A DNA stretch of 64,000 nucleotides from DASZHJ01 sp035604335 (GTDB taxonomy: Bacteria; Pseudomonadota; Alphaproteobacteria; ATCC43930; CGMCC-115725). Below are positions 36,398 through 46,426 of this stretch, piece after piece; the first letter of the stretch is position 1; every line of letters starts with the position of its first letter. The stretch spans positions 1-64,000 of the forward strand of contig DATNIT010000285.1 in the NCBI GenBank assembly GCA_035604335.1, in the 5' to 3' direction. The translations under genes and the position numbers were made by a program. Below the pieces are notes generated by a model. That model did not search any database. It worked only from the letters and a program-made list of their open reading frames with translations, and was not told the origin of the DNA.

Positions 36398-37447
36398 CTA
36401 GGCGCCCGTCTTTCCCACGATCCGAGCCGGATTCGTGATCGAGACCGCGCGGAGCTCGTCGTCGCTCAGGCCGAAGGCCGCCATGTAGCTGCGGATCAAG
36501 CGCATGCACTCGACGGTGTGCGGGAAGAGCGGCTCGCCGGCGTCGCTCGAGAGCGTCACGCGCTCGACGCCCACCGCGCGGATCGCCTCGCACATGCGGG
36601 CGGGATCGACGCCGAGCAGCGGCGACAGCTCGTCATAGGTGAAATTGAGGGTGATGCCCGCGCCCGCCAGCTGCTTCATCTGGGCGATGTCCAGATCGAC
36701 GAAGGGGCTGAAGGGGTGGTCGATGACGCCGCGCTCGAAGCGAAGCGTCTCCAGCAGCTCCGCGACAGCGAAGATCTCCGCGTGGGTGGCGTGTCCGAAG
36801 AAGAGCGCCACGTTTGCGTCGGCCACCATGCGGATCATCTCCGCGATGTCCGGCTTGATCCGGCCGCGGTCGTCGAGGAGGTAGTAGCCGTAGCGGAGCG
36901 CCTCCTCCCAGGGCAGCGGCGCGCTGTGATCGCCGGGCGCCGCCGTCGGGTCCCACCAGATCCGGCGGCCGCCTACCTTGAAGAGCGTGTTCGCGTGATT
37001 GAACACGGGCAGCCAGACCGCGACTACGCCATCGTCGAGCTGCTGGCGAAGCTTGGCCACTGAGGGCGAGCGATTGTCCATGGTGATGCCGCAGCCCGCC
37101 CAGCACTCGGTCGGCGCCACGCCGGTCGCCTCGCTCCATCGCGCGAGATCGGATTTGATCCGCTCCACCACGCGCGCTGGCCGGTAGTCGCCGCCGGAGA
37201 TCGCGCCCACGGTCTTGAACAAGATCCCGCCCATGCCGCTCTCGGACGCGAGCTTCGCCAGCGCCAGCGGGTCCTGCTGGCCCTCGTGGGCGTGGCAGTG
37301 GATGTCGATCACGCCGGCAACGCCCGGCACCTGCGGCGGGTACACGACACCTGGCCGGTAGCGCCGCCGCGCCGGATAGGACGTGATGCACCGCTCGGCG
37401 GTGGGCGTCGCGGGATCAATGCGCTCGGTTTTCTCGATGCGATCCAT
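36398..37447 (-). CDS. Amidohydrolase-superfamily metal-dependent hydrolase (DUF6282-like)
   Basis: A 349-residue TIM-barrel hydrolase. Metal-site candidates are H50-x-H52-x-H54 ('DIHCHAHEG'), the His pair in 'FFGHATHAEI' (about 218-221), H in 'VIDHPFSPF' and D in 'LSSDAGEP'. The pattern resembles PHP/phosphotriesterase-like amidohydrolases and the poorly characterised DUF6282 group. It is transcribed divergently from the aminotransferase gene. The reaction is unknown. Confidence 0.7.
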   Translation of the reverse strand: MDRIEKTERIDPATPTAERCITSYPARRRYRPGVVYPPQVPGVAGVIDIHCHAHEGQQDPLALAKLASESGMGGILFKTVGAISGGDYRPARVVERIKSDLARWSEATGVAPTECWAGCGITMDNRSPSVAKLRQQLDDGVVAVWLPVFNHANTLFKVGGRRIWWDPTAAPGDHSAPLPWEEALRYGYYLLDDRGRIKPDIAEMIRMVADANVALFFGHATHAEIFAVAELLETLRFERGVIDHPFSPFVDLDIAQMKQLAGAGITLNFTYDELSPLLGVDPARMCEAIRAVGVERVTLSSDAGEPLFPHTVECMRLIRSYMAAFGLSDDELRAVSITNPARIVGKTGA

Positions 37448-37557
37448 CTGCGAAATTCGCGCCCGCTTTCCAATAGTTTTAAAACGACATCAACAAAGTC
37501 GCGCGTTATACCGGTCTCGTGCCCAATCGATTTCAGCACAGCGGAGTCAGGCGAGCA

Positions 37558-38691
37558 ATGGCGGCCGATCCGAGGACGACCGAGACTCAACCGGCTTGGG
37601 TGAGGCCGTCGGTCGAGGCGTTGCCGAGGCATGGCACGGGCGCACCGAGCGCCGCGGACTTCGCGGGCCCGAACGCGCCAAAGGTGCACATGCTGCACCT
37701 CAATGAATCGCCCTACCCGCCCTCGCCGAAGGCGGTCGAGGCTGTGCGCGCGGGCGCGAGCAGCCTCAACCGCTACCCCGACAGCCAGGGCAAGGCACTG
37801 GCGCAAGCGCTCTCCGCGCGCACGGGCATTCCGGCCGCGCACATCCTGTTCGGCTGCGGCAGCGACGAGCTCATCCACGACTTCTGCACCTTCGCGCTGA
37901 GCCCGGGCGACCACTCGGTGGTGCCGGCGCCGAGCTTTCCCAGCTTCGCAACGGAGACGCGGGTACAGGGCGCCACGCCGATCCGCGTCAAGCTGGACGC
38001 CCGCGGCGCCAACGATTGTGCGGGACTCGTCGCGGCAGTGACCGACCGCACTCGGTTGGTGTTCTGCTGCACGCCCAATCCTCCCAGCGGCGGCCAGGTG
38101 ACCGCGGCCGGCCTCGAGCACGTCGCGCAAGGCGTCCCCGAGCGCGCGCTGCTGATCGTCGACGAGGCCTATCACGAATATGGCCGGCAGGCCGGCGGAC
38201 CGGATGCGCTTTCCATCCTGGCCAAGCGGCGCGGGCCCTGGGCGGTGATGCGCACCTTCTCGAAAGCCTATGGCCTCGCGGGCGCGCGCCTCGGCTATGC
38301 GCTCTGCGGCTCGGAGGAGGTCGCGGAGGCGCTGCGCAAGGTGAAGCTGCATTTCGGGGCAACGGCGCCCGCGCAAGCGGCGGCGCTCGCCGCGCTCGAG
38401 GACGACGCCTACCTCGAGAAGGTGGTCGCCGCCGTCGCGCGCGAGCGGCAACGCTTGAGCGACGGCTTGGCCGGGCTCGGGCTCGAGGTCTATCGGAGCG
38501 CCGCCAACTTCGTCTCCGCCAAAGTGCCGATCCCGGCCGCGAGCGTGATGGAGCAGCTCCGCCGGCGGCGCATCCTGATCCGCGATTGGCGCGATCCCGA
38601 GCACCTCAACGAGATCCGCATCACCGTCGGCCTCGCCGAGGACACCGACGCGGTGATCGCGGCGCTGCGCGACATCCTAGCCACGGCATAA
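37558..38691 (+). CDS. Class I/II aminotransferase, histidinol-phosphate-aminotransferase-like
   Basis: A 377-residue fold-type I PLP enzyme. The PLP lysine is K236 in 'TFSKAYGLAG', with N174 ('CTPNPPSG'), D202 and Y205 ('VDEAYHEY') contacting the cofactor. The N-terminal 'LHLNESPYPPSPKA' is the HisC pattern. ATG 37558 follows AGGCGAG; an in-frame GTG 13 codons upstream is less likely. No other his genes are near, so it may be a catabolic or arogenate-type aminotransferase. The 110-base divergent region before it contains a GTTTTAAAAC palindrome (37476-37485). Confidence 0.85.
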   Translation: MAADPRTTETQPAWVRPSVEALPRHGTGAPSAADFAGPNAPKVHMLHLNESPYPPSPKAVEAVRAGASSLNRYPDSQGKALAQALSARTGIPAAHILFGCGSDELIHDFCTFALSPGDHSVVPAPSFPSFATETRVQGATPIRVKLDARGANDCAGLVAAVTDRTRLVFCCTPNPPSGGQVTAAGLEHVAQGVPERALLIVDEAYHEYGRQAGGPDALSILAKRRGPWAVMRTFSKAYGLAGARLGYALCGSEEVAEALRKVKLHFGATAPAQAAALAALEDDAYLEKVVAAVARERQRLSDGLAGLGLEVYRSAANFVSAKVPIPAASVMEQLRRRRILIRDWRDPEHLNEIRITVGLAEDTDAVIAALRDILATA

Positions 38692-38708
38692 GGCCGCCCG
38701 CGGTTGCG

Positions 38709-38737
38709 TTGACCGCGGCGCCGGTTCCCGGGATAGT
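38709..38737 (+). promoter_or_regulatory. Sigma-70-type promoter for the beta-oxidation operon
   Basis: TTGACC (38709-38714) and GATAGT (38732-38737) match the consensus at 5 of 6 and 4 of 6 positions and are separated by exactly 17 bases. The predicted start is near 38744, about 30 bases before the ATG at 38774, with GGGGAGG between. Confidence 0.5.
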
Positions 38738-38773
38738 GACGCAAAGAAGCCACCATTCCTGGGGAGGCCCGCC

Positions 38774-40861
38774 ATGAGCGTTGCCTATTCGCAGCAAGGC
38801 TCCGTCGCCGTTCTCACGATCGACAATCCGCCGGTGAATGCGCTGAGCGTTGCCGTGCGACAGGGCATGATCGACGGCATCGAGCGCGCCATCGCCGATC
38901 CCGCCGTCGCCGCCGTCGTCGTGATCGGCAAGGGCAAGACCTTCATCGCCGGCGCCGACATCCGCGAGTTCGGCAAGCCGCCGCAGCCGCCGCGCCTCAG
39001 CGTCGCCATCGCGGCGCTGGAAGCGAGCCCGAAGCCCGTGGTCGCCGCCATCGACGGCGTGGCGCTCGGCGGCGGGCTCGAGGTGGCGCTCGGCTGCCAC
39101 TTCCGCGTCGCGACGCCGCGCGCGCAAGTGGGCCTGCCCGAGGTCAAGATCGGCATCGTTCCCGGAGCCGGCGGCGTCGAGCGCCTGCCGCGCGTCGCCG
39201 GACTCGAGGCCGCGATCAAGATGATCGTCTCCGGCGATCCCGCGCGCGCGCCCCAGGCGGCAAAGCTCGGCATCGTCGACGCGGTCGTCGAAGGCGATCT
39301 CCTGACCGAGGCCGTCGCCTTTGCGCAGCGGGTGGTCGCGGAGAAAAAGCCGCTCCGGCGCCTGCGCGAGGTGCCGATCGAGACCGGCGGGAAGGATTGG
39401 CGGGCGCTGCTCGCCAGCGCACGCGCTACGGCGGCGAAGCAGACCCGCGGACAGATCTCGCCGCAGCGCGCGATCGACTGCATCGAGAACGCCCTCACCC
39501 TGCCCTTCGACAAGGCCTTCGCCGAGACCGCGCGCATCATCGGCGAGCTCATTCCGTCCGAGCAGGCGAAGGCGCTGCGCTATGCGTTCTTCAGCGAGCG
39601 CGAGGCGGCGAAGCTGCCCGACATCGATGCGAGCGTGCAAGCGAAGCCGCTCAACACCGCCGCGGTGATCGGCGCGGGCACCATGGGCGCGGGTATCGCC
39701 ATGTGCTTCGCCGACGCCGGCACTCCCGTACAGCTCCTCGAGAGCTCGGCCGCGGCGCTCGACAGGGGCCTCGCGCGCATCGACGGCCTCTACGCCGAGA
39801 TGGTTCAGAAGGGCCGTATCACGCCCGAGGACAAGGCGAAGCGCGTCGAACTTATCGCGAAGGCGACGAGCTACGACGCGATCGGGCAAGCCGATATCGT
39901 GATCGAGGCCGCCTTCGAGGAGATGGGCGTCAAGAAGGAGGTGTTCGCGAAGCTCGACCGCGCCATGAAGCCGGGCGCGGTGCTGGCGACCAACACCTCG
40001 ACCCTCGACGTGAACGAGATCGCGAGCGCCACCAAGCGGCCGGAAAGCGTGATCGGACTGCACTTCTTCAGCCCCGCGAACGTGATGCGGCTGCTGGAGA
40101 TCGTGCGGGGCGCCAAGACGGCGAAGGACGTGGTGGCGACCTCACAGGTCCTGGCGCGACGCATCGGCAAGGTCGGCGTGGTCTGCGGCGTCTGCCATGG
40201 GTTCGTTGCCAACCGGAGCCGCGGTCAGCTCACCCGCGAGGCCAACTTCCTGGTCGACGAAGGCGCGCTGCCACACCAGGTGGACAAGGTGCTCTACGAC
40301 TTCGGCATGCCCATGGGCCCGTTCGCGGTCGCTGACCTGGCGGGGATCGACGTCAGCTGGCGGGTGCGCCGCTCGCAGGACGCGACGCGGCCGAAGGATC
40401 TACGCTACTCCCCGACCGCCGACCGGGTTCACGATGCCGGCCGGCTCGGACAGAAGACCGCGAAGGGCTGGTATCGCTACGAGCCCGGCAATCGCGCGCC
40501 GCTGCCCGATCCCGAGGTCGAGGCCATCATCCTGCAGTCCTCGCGCGACCAGGGCATCACCCGGCGTCCGATCAGCGACGATGAGATCCTGGCGCGCTGC
40601 CTCTACGCCAGCATCAACGAGTGCGCCAAAATCCTGGAGGAGGGCATCGCGCTGCGCGCCAGCGATATCGACGTGATGTGGCTCTATGGCTTCGGCTTCC
40701 CTCGCTGGCGCGGCGGGCCGATGTACTATGCGGATACCGTCGGCGTGGCCAAAGTCTACGACGCCGTGCGCGAGTTCCATCGCCAGCACGGCAAGCTCTG
40801 GGAGCCTTCGCCGTTGCTGGCGAAGCTCGCGGAAAGCGGCAAGACCTTCACCGGTCGATAA
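38774..40861 (+). CDS. Bifunctional enoyl-CoA hydratase / 3-hydroxyacyl-CoA dehydrogenase (FadB/PimF-type)
   Basis: A 695-residue two-step beta-oxidation enzyme. The N-terminal crotonase domain (1-about 190) has the oxyanion motifs 'IAGADIREFG' and 'GVALGGGLEVALG' and the catalytic-Glu segment 'LPEVKIGIVPGAGG'. The dehydrogenase part has the NAD motif 'GAGTMGAGIA' (about 299-308), the catalytic His in 'GLHFFSPANVM' (about 433), and a C-terminal domain with 'YGFGFPRWRGGPM'. Context with a PimC/PimD-type dehydrogenase pair suggests the PimF role in dicarboxylyl-CoA degradation. Confidence 0.92.
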   Translation: MSVAYSQQGSVAVLTIDNPPVNALSVAVRQGMIDGIERAIADPAVAAVVVIGKGKTFIAGADIREFGKPPQPPRLSVAIAALEASPKPVVAAIDGVALGGGLEVALGCHFRVATPRAQVGLPEVKIGIVPGAGGVERLPRVAGLEAAIKMIVSGDPARAPQAAKLGIVDAVVEGDLLTEAVAFAQRVVAEKKPLRRLREVPIETGGKDWRALLASARATAAKQTRGQISPQRAIDCIENALTLPFDKAFAETARIIGELIPSEQAKALRYAFFSEREAAKLPDIDASVQAKPLNTAAVIGAGTMGAGIAMCFADAGTPVQLLESSAAALDRGLARIDGLYAEMVQKGRITPEDKAKRVELIAKATSYDAIGQADIVIEAAFEEMGVKKEVFAKLDRAMKPGAVLATNTSTLDVNEIASATKRPESVIGLHFFSPANVMRLLEIVRGAKTAKDVVATSQVLARRIGKVGVVCGVCHGFVANRSRGQLTREANFLVDEGALPHQVDKVLYDFGMPMGPFAVADLAGIDVSWRVRRSQDATRPKDLRYSPTADRVHDAGRLGQKTAKGWYRYEPGNRAPLPDPEVEAIILQSSRDQGITRRPISDDEILARCLYASINECAKILEEGIALRASDIDVMWLYGFGFPRWRGGPMYYADTVGVAKVYDAVREFHRQHGKLWEPSPLLAKLAESGKTFTGR

Positions 40862-40875
40862 AGGAGACCGCGGCC

Positions 40876-42075
<1,200 letters not shown>

Positions 42076-42080
42076 GCGCC

Positions 42081-43232
42081 ATGGATTTCGATCTCACGGA
42101 GGAGCAACGACTGCTGCAGGAGTCCGTCGGCAAGCTGATCGCCGACGAATACGATTTCGAGAAGCGCAAGGCCTATGCGAAGGAGCCCGCGGGCTACAGC
42201 GCCGAGCGTTGGACGCATTATGCGGAGCTGGGCCTCCTCGGCCTGCCGTTTTCCGAGCGCTTGGGCGGCAGCGGCGGAACGCCGGTCGAGACCATGATCG
42301 TGATGGAGGCGTTCGGCCGCGGGCTCGTGCTCGAGCCCTATCTCGCTACGGTGATCCTGGCGGGCGGCCTGCTGCGCCTCGCCGGCAGCCCGGCACAGCA
42401 ACAGCAGCTCATCCCCGAGATCGCCGCGGGCAAGCTGCGCCTGGCTTTCGCCTATGCCGAGCGGCAGTCGCGCTACGACCTCACCGATATCGCGATGACG
42501 GCCCGGGCCGCGGGCGGCAGCTATGTCCTCAGCGGCCAGAAGGGCGTCGTGCTCCACGGCGATAGCGCCGATCGCCTCATCGTGTCGGCGCGCACCGCCG
42601 GTGGCCAGCGAGACGCGGAAGGCGTGAGCCTGTTCCTGGTCGACCCTGGGGCGGAGGGCGTCTCGATCCAAGGGTATCCCACCGTCGACGGGTTGCGCGC
42701 CGCTGAGATCGGGTTTCGCGACGTCAAGCTCGGCCCCGATGCGCTCATAGGCACGAAGGACCAAGCGCTGCCGGCGATCTCGCGGGCGATCGACGGCGCG
42801 ATTGCGGCGGTCGCCGCCGAGGCCGTGGGCGCCATGACCGCGATGCACGAGCTCACCGTCGAGTACCTGAAAACCCGCAAGCAATTCGGCGTGGCCATTG
42901 GCTCATTCCAGGCCCTCCAGCATCGCGCGGTCGACATGCTGGTGGCGCTCGAGCAGGCCCGCAGCATGGCCTATCTCGCAACCATGATGGCGGAGTCCGA
43001 GGACAACGCGGAGCGGCGCCGGATGATCTCCGCGGCCAAGGTTCAGGTCGGCCGGTCCGCGCGCTTCGTCGGGCAACAGGCGATCCAGCTGCACGGCGGC
43101 ATCGGCATGACCGCGGAATACAAGGCCGGTCACTACTTCAAGCGCGTCAGCATGATCGACACGCTGTTCGGCGACGCCGACCATCACCTCGCGATCGTCG
43201 CGCGCGGCGGCGGGCTGATCGATCCGATTTGA
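42081..43232 (+). CDS. pimD: Acyl-CoA dehydrogenase, pimeloyl-CoA dehydrogenase small-subunit type
   Basis: A 383-residue acyl-CoA dehydrogenase homologue starting 'MDFDLTEEQRLLQESV', the usual start of the small subunit (PimD). It retains the FAD-contact motif 'TRKQFGVAIGSFQALQHR' and 'QLHGGIGMTAEY', but its C terminus reads 'IDTLFGDADHH' instead of the usual 'YEGTxEIQR', so the standard catalytic Glu is absent here too. It very likely forms a heteromer with the upstream gene product. It is the last gene of the operon. Confidence 0.84.
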   Translation: MDFDLTEEQRLLQESVGKLIADEYDFEKRKAYAKEPAGYSAERWTHYAELGLLGLPFSERLGGSGGTPVETMIVMEAFGRGLVLEPYLATVILAGGLLRLAGSPAQQQQLIPEIAAGKLRLAFAYAERQSRYDLTDIAMTARAAGGSYVLSGQKGVVLHGDSADRLIVSARTAGGQRDAEGVSLFLVDPGAEGVSIQGYPTVDGLRAAEIGFRDVKLGPDALIGTKDQALPAISRAIDGAIAAVAAEAVGAMTAMHELTVEYLKTRKQFGVAIGSFQALQHRAVDMLVALEQARSMAYLATMMAESEDNAERRRMISAAKVQVGRSARFVGQQAIQLHGGIGMTAEYKAGHYFKRVSMIDTLFGDADHHLAIVARGGGLIDPI

Positions 43233-43303
43233 ATGGGTTGGCCGCGTGCGTTAGCGTACCGCTCGCGCGACGATTGTGATCCGCCCACGCACATTGACGC
43301 AAA

Positions 43304-43322
43304 GAGTGCACGCTCCGCACTC
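43304..43322. promoter_or_regulatory. Inverted repeat GAGTGC-N7-GCACTC, possible operator
   Basis: Two perfect 6-base arms flank 7 bases in the 264-base gap (43233-43496) between the acyl-CoA dehydrogenase and alcohol dehydrogenase genes. A TTGACG at 43294-43299 lies just upstream, but no good -10 follows at normal spacing. The rest of the gap shows no gene. Confidence 0.3.
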
Positions 43323-43496
43323 GAAAATGTAACGCCCGCCCCCAACACTCACTTGCGTGCCGAGAAGGCGGGGAGCCCGCCCTCGGAATGAGTCTCTGTC
43401 TGTATCCTCGCGCATCGGACAGCGGTGGTCGGAGCCAGATCCGCCATGGCTCCCACGACGGCGCGCGGAGACACACCTCAGGAGGACGTGATCTCG

Positions 43497-44519
43497 ATGA
43501 CCAAAATGCGCGCGGTTCAGATCGTAGACAAAGGAGGCCCGTTCGAATTGATCGAGCGGGAGGTGCCGACGCCACGTGCCGGCGAGGTGCGCGTGCGGGT
43601 ACAGGCGTGCGGTGTCTGCCACAGCGATGTGCTCGCCAAGGATGGCCTGTTTCCCGGGATTCGCTATCCGATCGTTCCCGGGCACGAGATCGCGGGCGTC
43701 ATCGACGCGGTCGGACCCCAGGTGCCGCGGCAATGGGCTGTCGGCCGGCGTGTCGGCGTCGGCTGGTTCGGCGGTCACTGCGGCTACTGCGAGCCCTGCC
43801 GCCGCGGCGACATGATCGATTGCCGCAATCTCAAGATTCCGGGCTTGACCTATGACGGCGGCTACGCCGAGGCGATGATCGCGCCCTTCGCCGCTCTGGC
43901 CGCCATCCCGGATGACCTCGACGCCGAGAACGCGGCGCCGCTGCTTTGCGCTGGCGTCACCACCTTCAACGCCTTGCGCCGGAGCGGCGCCGGGCCCGGC
44001 GATCTCGTCGCGATTCTCGGCATCGGTGGCCTCGGGCACCTCGGGGTGCAGTTCGCGACGCGCATGGGGTTTCGCGTGGCCGCGATCGGACGCGGCCGGG
44101 ATAAGGCCGATATGGCGCGTGAGCTCGGCGCCCACGCCTACATCGACAGCGGCACCGAGAACGTCGCCCAAGCGCTGCAGGCGCTGGGCGGCGCTCGCGT
44201 GGCCCTCGCGACCATCCCGAATGGCCCCGCCATGAGCGCCGTCATCGACGGGCTCAGCGCGCGCGGAACGCTGATCGTCGTCGGCGTCTCCGCCGAGCCG
44301 ATCCAAGTGGCGCCGTTGCAGCTGATCGGCGGCAGCCGCTCCATCACCGGACATGCGTCCGGAACCTCGCTGGATTCCGAGGACACCCTGCGCTTTTCGG
44401 CGCTCTCGGGAGCCCGGCCCATGATCGAGACCCTGCCGCTCGAGCGCGCCGCCGAGGCCTACGAGCGGATGATCACTGGCAAGGCTCGGTTCCGCATGGT
44501 GCTGGTCACTGGGCTCTGA
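43497..44519 (+). CDS. Zinc-dependent alcohol dehydrogenase (AdhP-like MDR)
   Basis: A 340-residue alcohol dehydrogenase. Catalytic zinc ligands are C41 ('CGVCHSD') and H63-E64 ('GHEIAG'); structural zinc cysteines are C95, C98, C101 and C109. The nucleotide motif is 'ILGIGGLGHLGVQFA'. The pattern is that of AdhP/AdhA-type enzymes that oxidise short-chain alcohols with NAD. ATG 43497 has GGAGG 11 bases upstream; an in-frame ATG at 43425 is less likely. The P460-like gene follows after 20 bases. Confidence 0.89.
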   Translation: MTKMRAVQIVDKGGPFELIEREVPTPRAGEVRVRVQACGVCHSDVLAKDGLFPGIRYPIVPGHEIAGVIDAVGPQVPRQWAVGRRVGVGWFGGHCGYCEPCRRGDMIDCRNLKIPGLTYDGGYAEAMIAPFAALAAIPDDLDAENAAPLLCAGVTTFNALRRSGAGPGDLVAILGIGGLGHLGVQFATRMGFRVAAIGRGRDKADMARELGAHAYIDSGTENVAQALQALGGARVALATIPNGPAMSAVIDGLSARGTLIVVGVSAEPIQVAPLQLIGGSRSITGHASGTSLDSEDTLRFSALSGARPMIETLPLERAAEAYERMITGKARFRMVLVTGL

Positions 44520-44539
44520 CATTCCAAGGAGAGTCACAG

Positions 44540-45073
44540 ATGAGCAAGAGAACGATCGCAGCTATTGTGGTCATCGCCGGATTGTCCGCCGTCGCCGGCA
44601 GCATGGCTCTCGCCGCACAGGACAGGTACACGGTGAAAGTGCCGAATGGGCTCGCGTTCTCCGAGTTCAAGGGATACGACGGCTGGCGGGTCGTGGCCGT
44701 CAGTCAGACCGGAGACAAGATCGAGGTGATCGTGGGCAATCCCGCGATGATCGAGGCGTACCGGGCCGGCATTCCCGGCAACGGCAAGCATTTCCCCGAC
44801 GGCGCCAAGATGGCGAAGATCCATTGGAACGCGAAAAAGAGCGCGGAGGCGCCCTCTCCGACCACGGTGCCGGACACCCTGCATGACATCGACTTCATGG
44901 CGAAGGACAGCAAAAGGTTCGCGGACAGCGGCGGATGGGGATGGGCCCAGTTCAACTATGACACGACGTCCGACACGTTCACGCCCGAGGGGACCGGCGC
45001 CAAATGCGGCTTCTCGTGCCATACGATCGCGGCGGCAAAGGACTACGTCTTTACCGCATACCCGAAGCGATAA
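44540..45073 (+). CDS. Cytochrome P460 / c'-beta family periplasmic haem protein with CX3CH motif
   Basis: A 177-residue protein with a signal peptide (cleavage near residue 26, 'ALAAQD'). 'GWRVVAVS', 'IEVIVGNPAMIEAYRAG', 'GKHFPDGAKMAKIHWN' and the C-terminal 'KDYVFTAY' are typical of the cytochrome P460 family, in which a lysine may cross-link to haem and the protein handles NO, hydroxylamine or other N-oxides. The haem-attachment motif here is C156-G-F-S-C160-H161, three residues between the cysteines instead of two; the DNA reads clearly TGC GGC TTC TCG TGC CAT. AAGGAGAG precedes the start. It probably shares a transcript with the alcohol dehydrogenase gene. Confidence 0.82.
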   Translation: MSKRTIAAIVVIAGLSAVAGSMALAAQDRYTVKVPNGLAFSEFKGYDGWRVVAVSQTGDKIEVIVGNPAMIEAYRAGIPGNGKHFPDGAKMAKIHWNAKKSAEAPSPTTVPDTLHDIDFMAKDSKRFADSGGWGWAQFNYDTTSDTFTPEGTGAKCGFSCHTIAAAKDYVFTAYPKR

Positions 45074-45076
45074 GGG

Positions 45077-45589
45077 CTAGCCCGGATAGATAAAGCCGGC
45101 CACAGGATAGGCGCGGCCGAAGGCGCGAAACTCGCTGTTCCAGACGCAGACCGACGACCAATCGCGGTGGGGCGAGCAATCGACCGCCTCGACGCCGCGA
45201 CGAATGCGGCCGTCGCCGCCTCCGGTCGCGGACCAGTTGGCATGATCGATAAGAACAGTGTCGTCGTCGATCACGCGGGATACCAGGGCAACGTGACCGG
45301 CCGGCATGCTGCGCGTGCGCTCGAACACCAGGACCGCGCCCGCGCGCGGCTCGTTGCCGCGCGGGTAGACGCCGGCGGCATGGTCCCACCAGGACCACGC
45401 GTTTCCGGACAATCCGAAGGTCGACGACGACTTAACGTATTGGACGCAGTCGATCGCCAACGCATGAGACGCCATTGCGAGGCTGACGCCCGCAAAAAGC
45501 GCGACAAACACTCTCCCCTGCCGCAAGCAACCCCCGCGTTTCTCAACGGCCCGAATGGTTAATTTCCCAAAACGGGATGGACTTGGCAA
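45077..45589 (-). CDS. Secreted CHAP-domain cysteine peptidase/amidase
   Basis: A 170-residue protein with an internal signal-like segment (about 26-46, 'GRVFVALFAGVSLAMASHALA') and a compact CHAP domain. The catalytic pair is C48 ('DCVQYV') and H99 ('PAGHVALVSRV'), with 'LIDHANW' supplying the third polar residue. CHAP enzymes cut peptidoglycan peptide bonds. The start is uncertain: ATG 45589 gives an N-terminal tail of 25 residues, while an in-frame TTG 22 codons later would put the signal at the N terminus. It is convergent with the P460-like gene, 3 bases apart. Confidence 0.72.
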   Translation of the reverse strand: MPSPSRFGKLTIRAVEKRGGCLRQGRVFVALFAGVSLAMASHALAIDCVQYVKSSSTFGLSGNAWSWWDHAAGVYPRGNEPRAGAVLVFERTRSMPAGHVALVSRVIDDDTVLIDHANWSATGGGDGRIRRGVEAVDCSPHRDWSSVCVWNSEFRAFGRAYPVAGFIYPG

Positions 45590-45655
45590 TCCTCCTTGCG
45601 AGTGACAGAGCCGAGTCGAAGGTGATCAGTCTGTGAGCAGGGCGCGCGACTCCGC

Positions 45656-46387
45656 TCAGATATGAGTGAGGATCTTGCTGAGGAAGGCTTGCGCGCGCGG
45701 GTCCCTGGCCTGCGTGAAGAACGCCTCGGGGACGGCGTCCTCGACGATGCGGCCCTGATCCATGAACACCACGCGATGCGCGACGCGGCGGGCGAAGCCC
45801 ATCTCGTGCGTCACCACGACCATGGTCATGCCTTCTTTCGCAAGGGCCACCATGACCTCGAGCACCTCGCGAATCATCTCGGGATCGAGTGCCGAGGTCG
45901 GCTCGTCGAACAACATGATCTTGGGCTGCATCGCCAAGGCTCGCGCGATCGCGACGCGCTGCTGCTGTCCGCCGGATAGCTGGCTCGGATACGCCGTCTC
46001 TTTCTCGGGAATGCCGACTTTTGCCAGCAGGTCGCGAGCGATTCCGGCGGCCAGATCCTTCGATAGACCGCGAACCTTCATCGGCGCCAGGATCAGATTC
46101 TCCAGCACCCGCAGATGGGGATAGAGGTTGAACTGCTGGAACACCATGCCGATCTCGGCGCGGATCCTGGCGATGTCCGGTGTCGCGTCGTCGACGCGGG
46201 TCCCATCGACCGTGATCTCGCCGCGGTCGACCCGCTCGAGCCGGTTGATACACCGCAGCAGCGTGCTCTTGCCGGAACCGCTGGGACCGCAGATCACCAC
46301 GACCTCGCCGGGCTCGACGCGGACGCTGATGTCGTCGAGGACGTGCAGCGGACCGAAGAACTTGTGAACGCTCTTGAAGACGATCAT
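45656..46387 (-). CDS. Polar amino-acid ABC transporter ATP-binding protein (GlnQ/GltL-type), orphan
   Basis: A 243-residue ATPase. Walker A 'GPSGSGKST' is at 34-42, the signature 'LSGGQQQRVAIARAL' and Walker B 'IMLFDEPTSALDPEM' follow, and 'THEMGFAR' is the typical GlnQ/ArtP switch region. The family powers uptake of glutamine, glutamate, arginine and related compounds. No amino-acid permease or binding-protein gene is next to it; its neighbours are a CHAP gene and an HpcH/HpaI aldolase gene on the same strand. Its partner proteins must be elsewhere. Confidence 0.9.
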   Translation of the reverse strand: MIVFKSVHKFFGPLHVLDDISVRVEPGEVVVICGPSGSGKSTLLRCINRLERVDRGEITVDGTRVDDATPDIARIRAEIGMVFQQFNLYPHLRVLENLILAPMKVRGLSKDLAAGIARDLLAKVGIPEKETAYPSQLSGGQQQRVAIARALAMQPKIMLFDEPTSALDPEMIREVLEVMVALAKEGMTMVVVTHEMGFARRVAHRVVFMDQGRIVEDAVPEAFFTQARDPRAQAFLSKILTHI

Positions 46388-46426
46388 GCCGTCCCGGCCA
46401 ACGCCCCGGGGATCTTCGAACGAATC

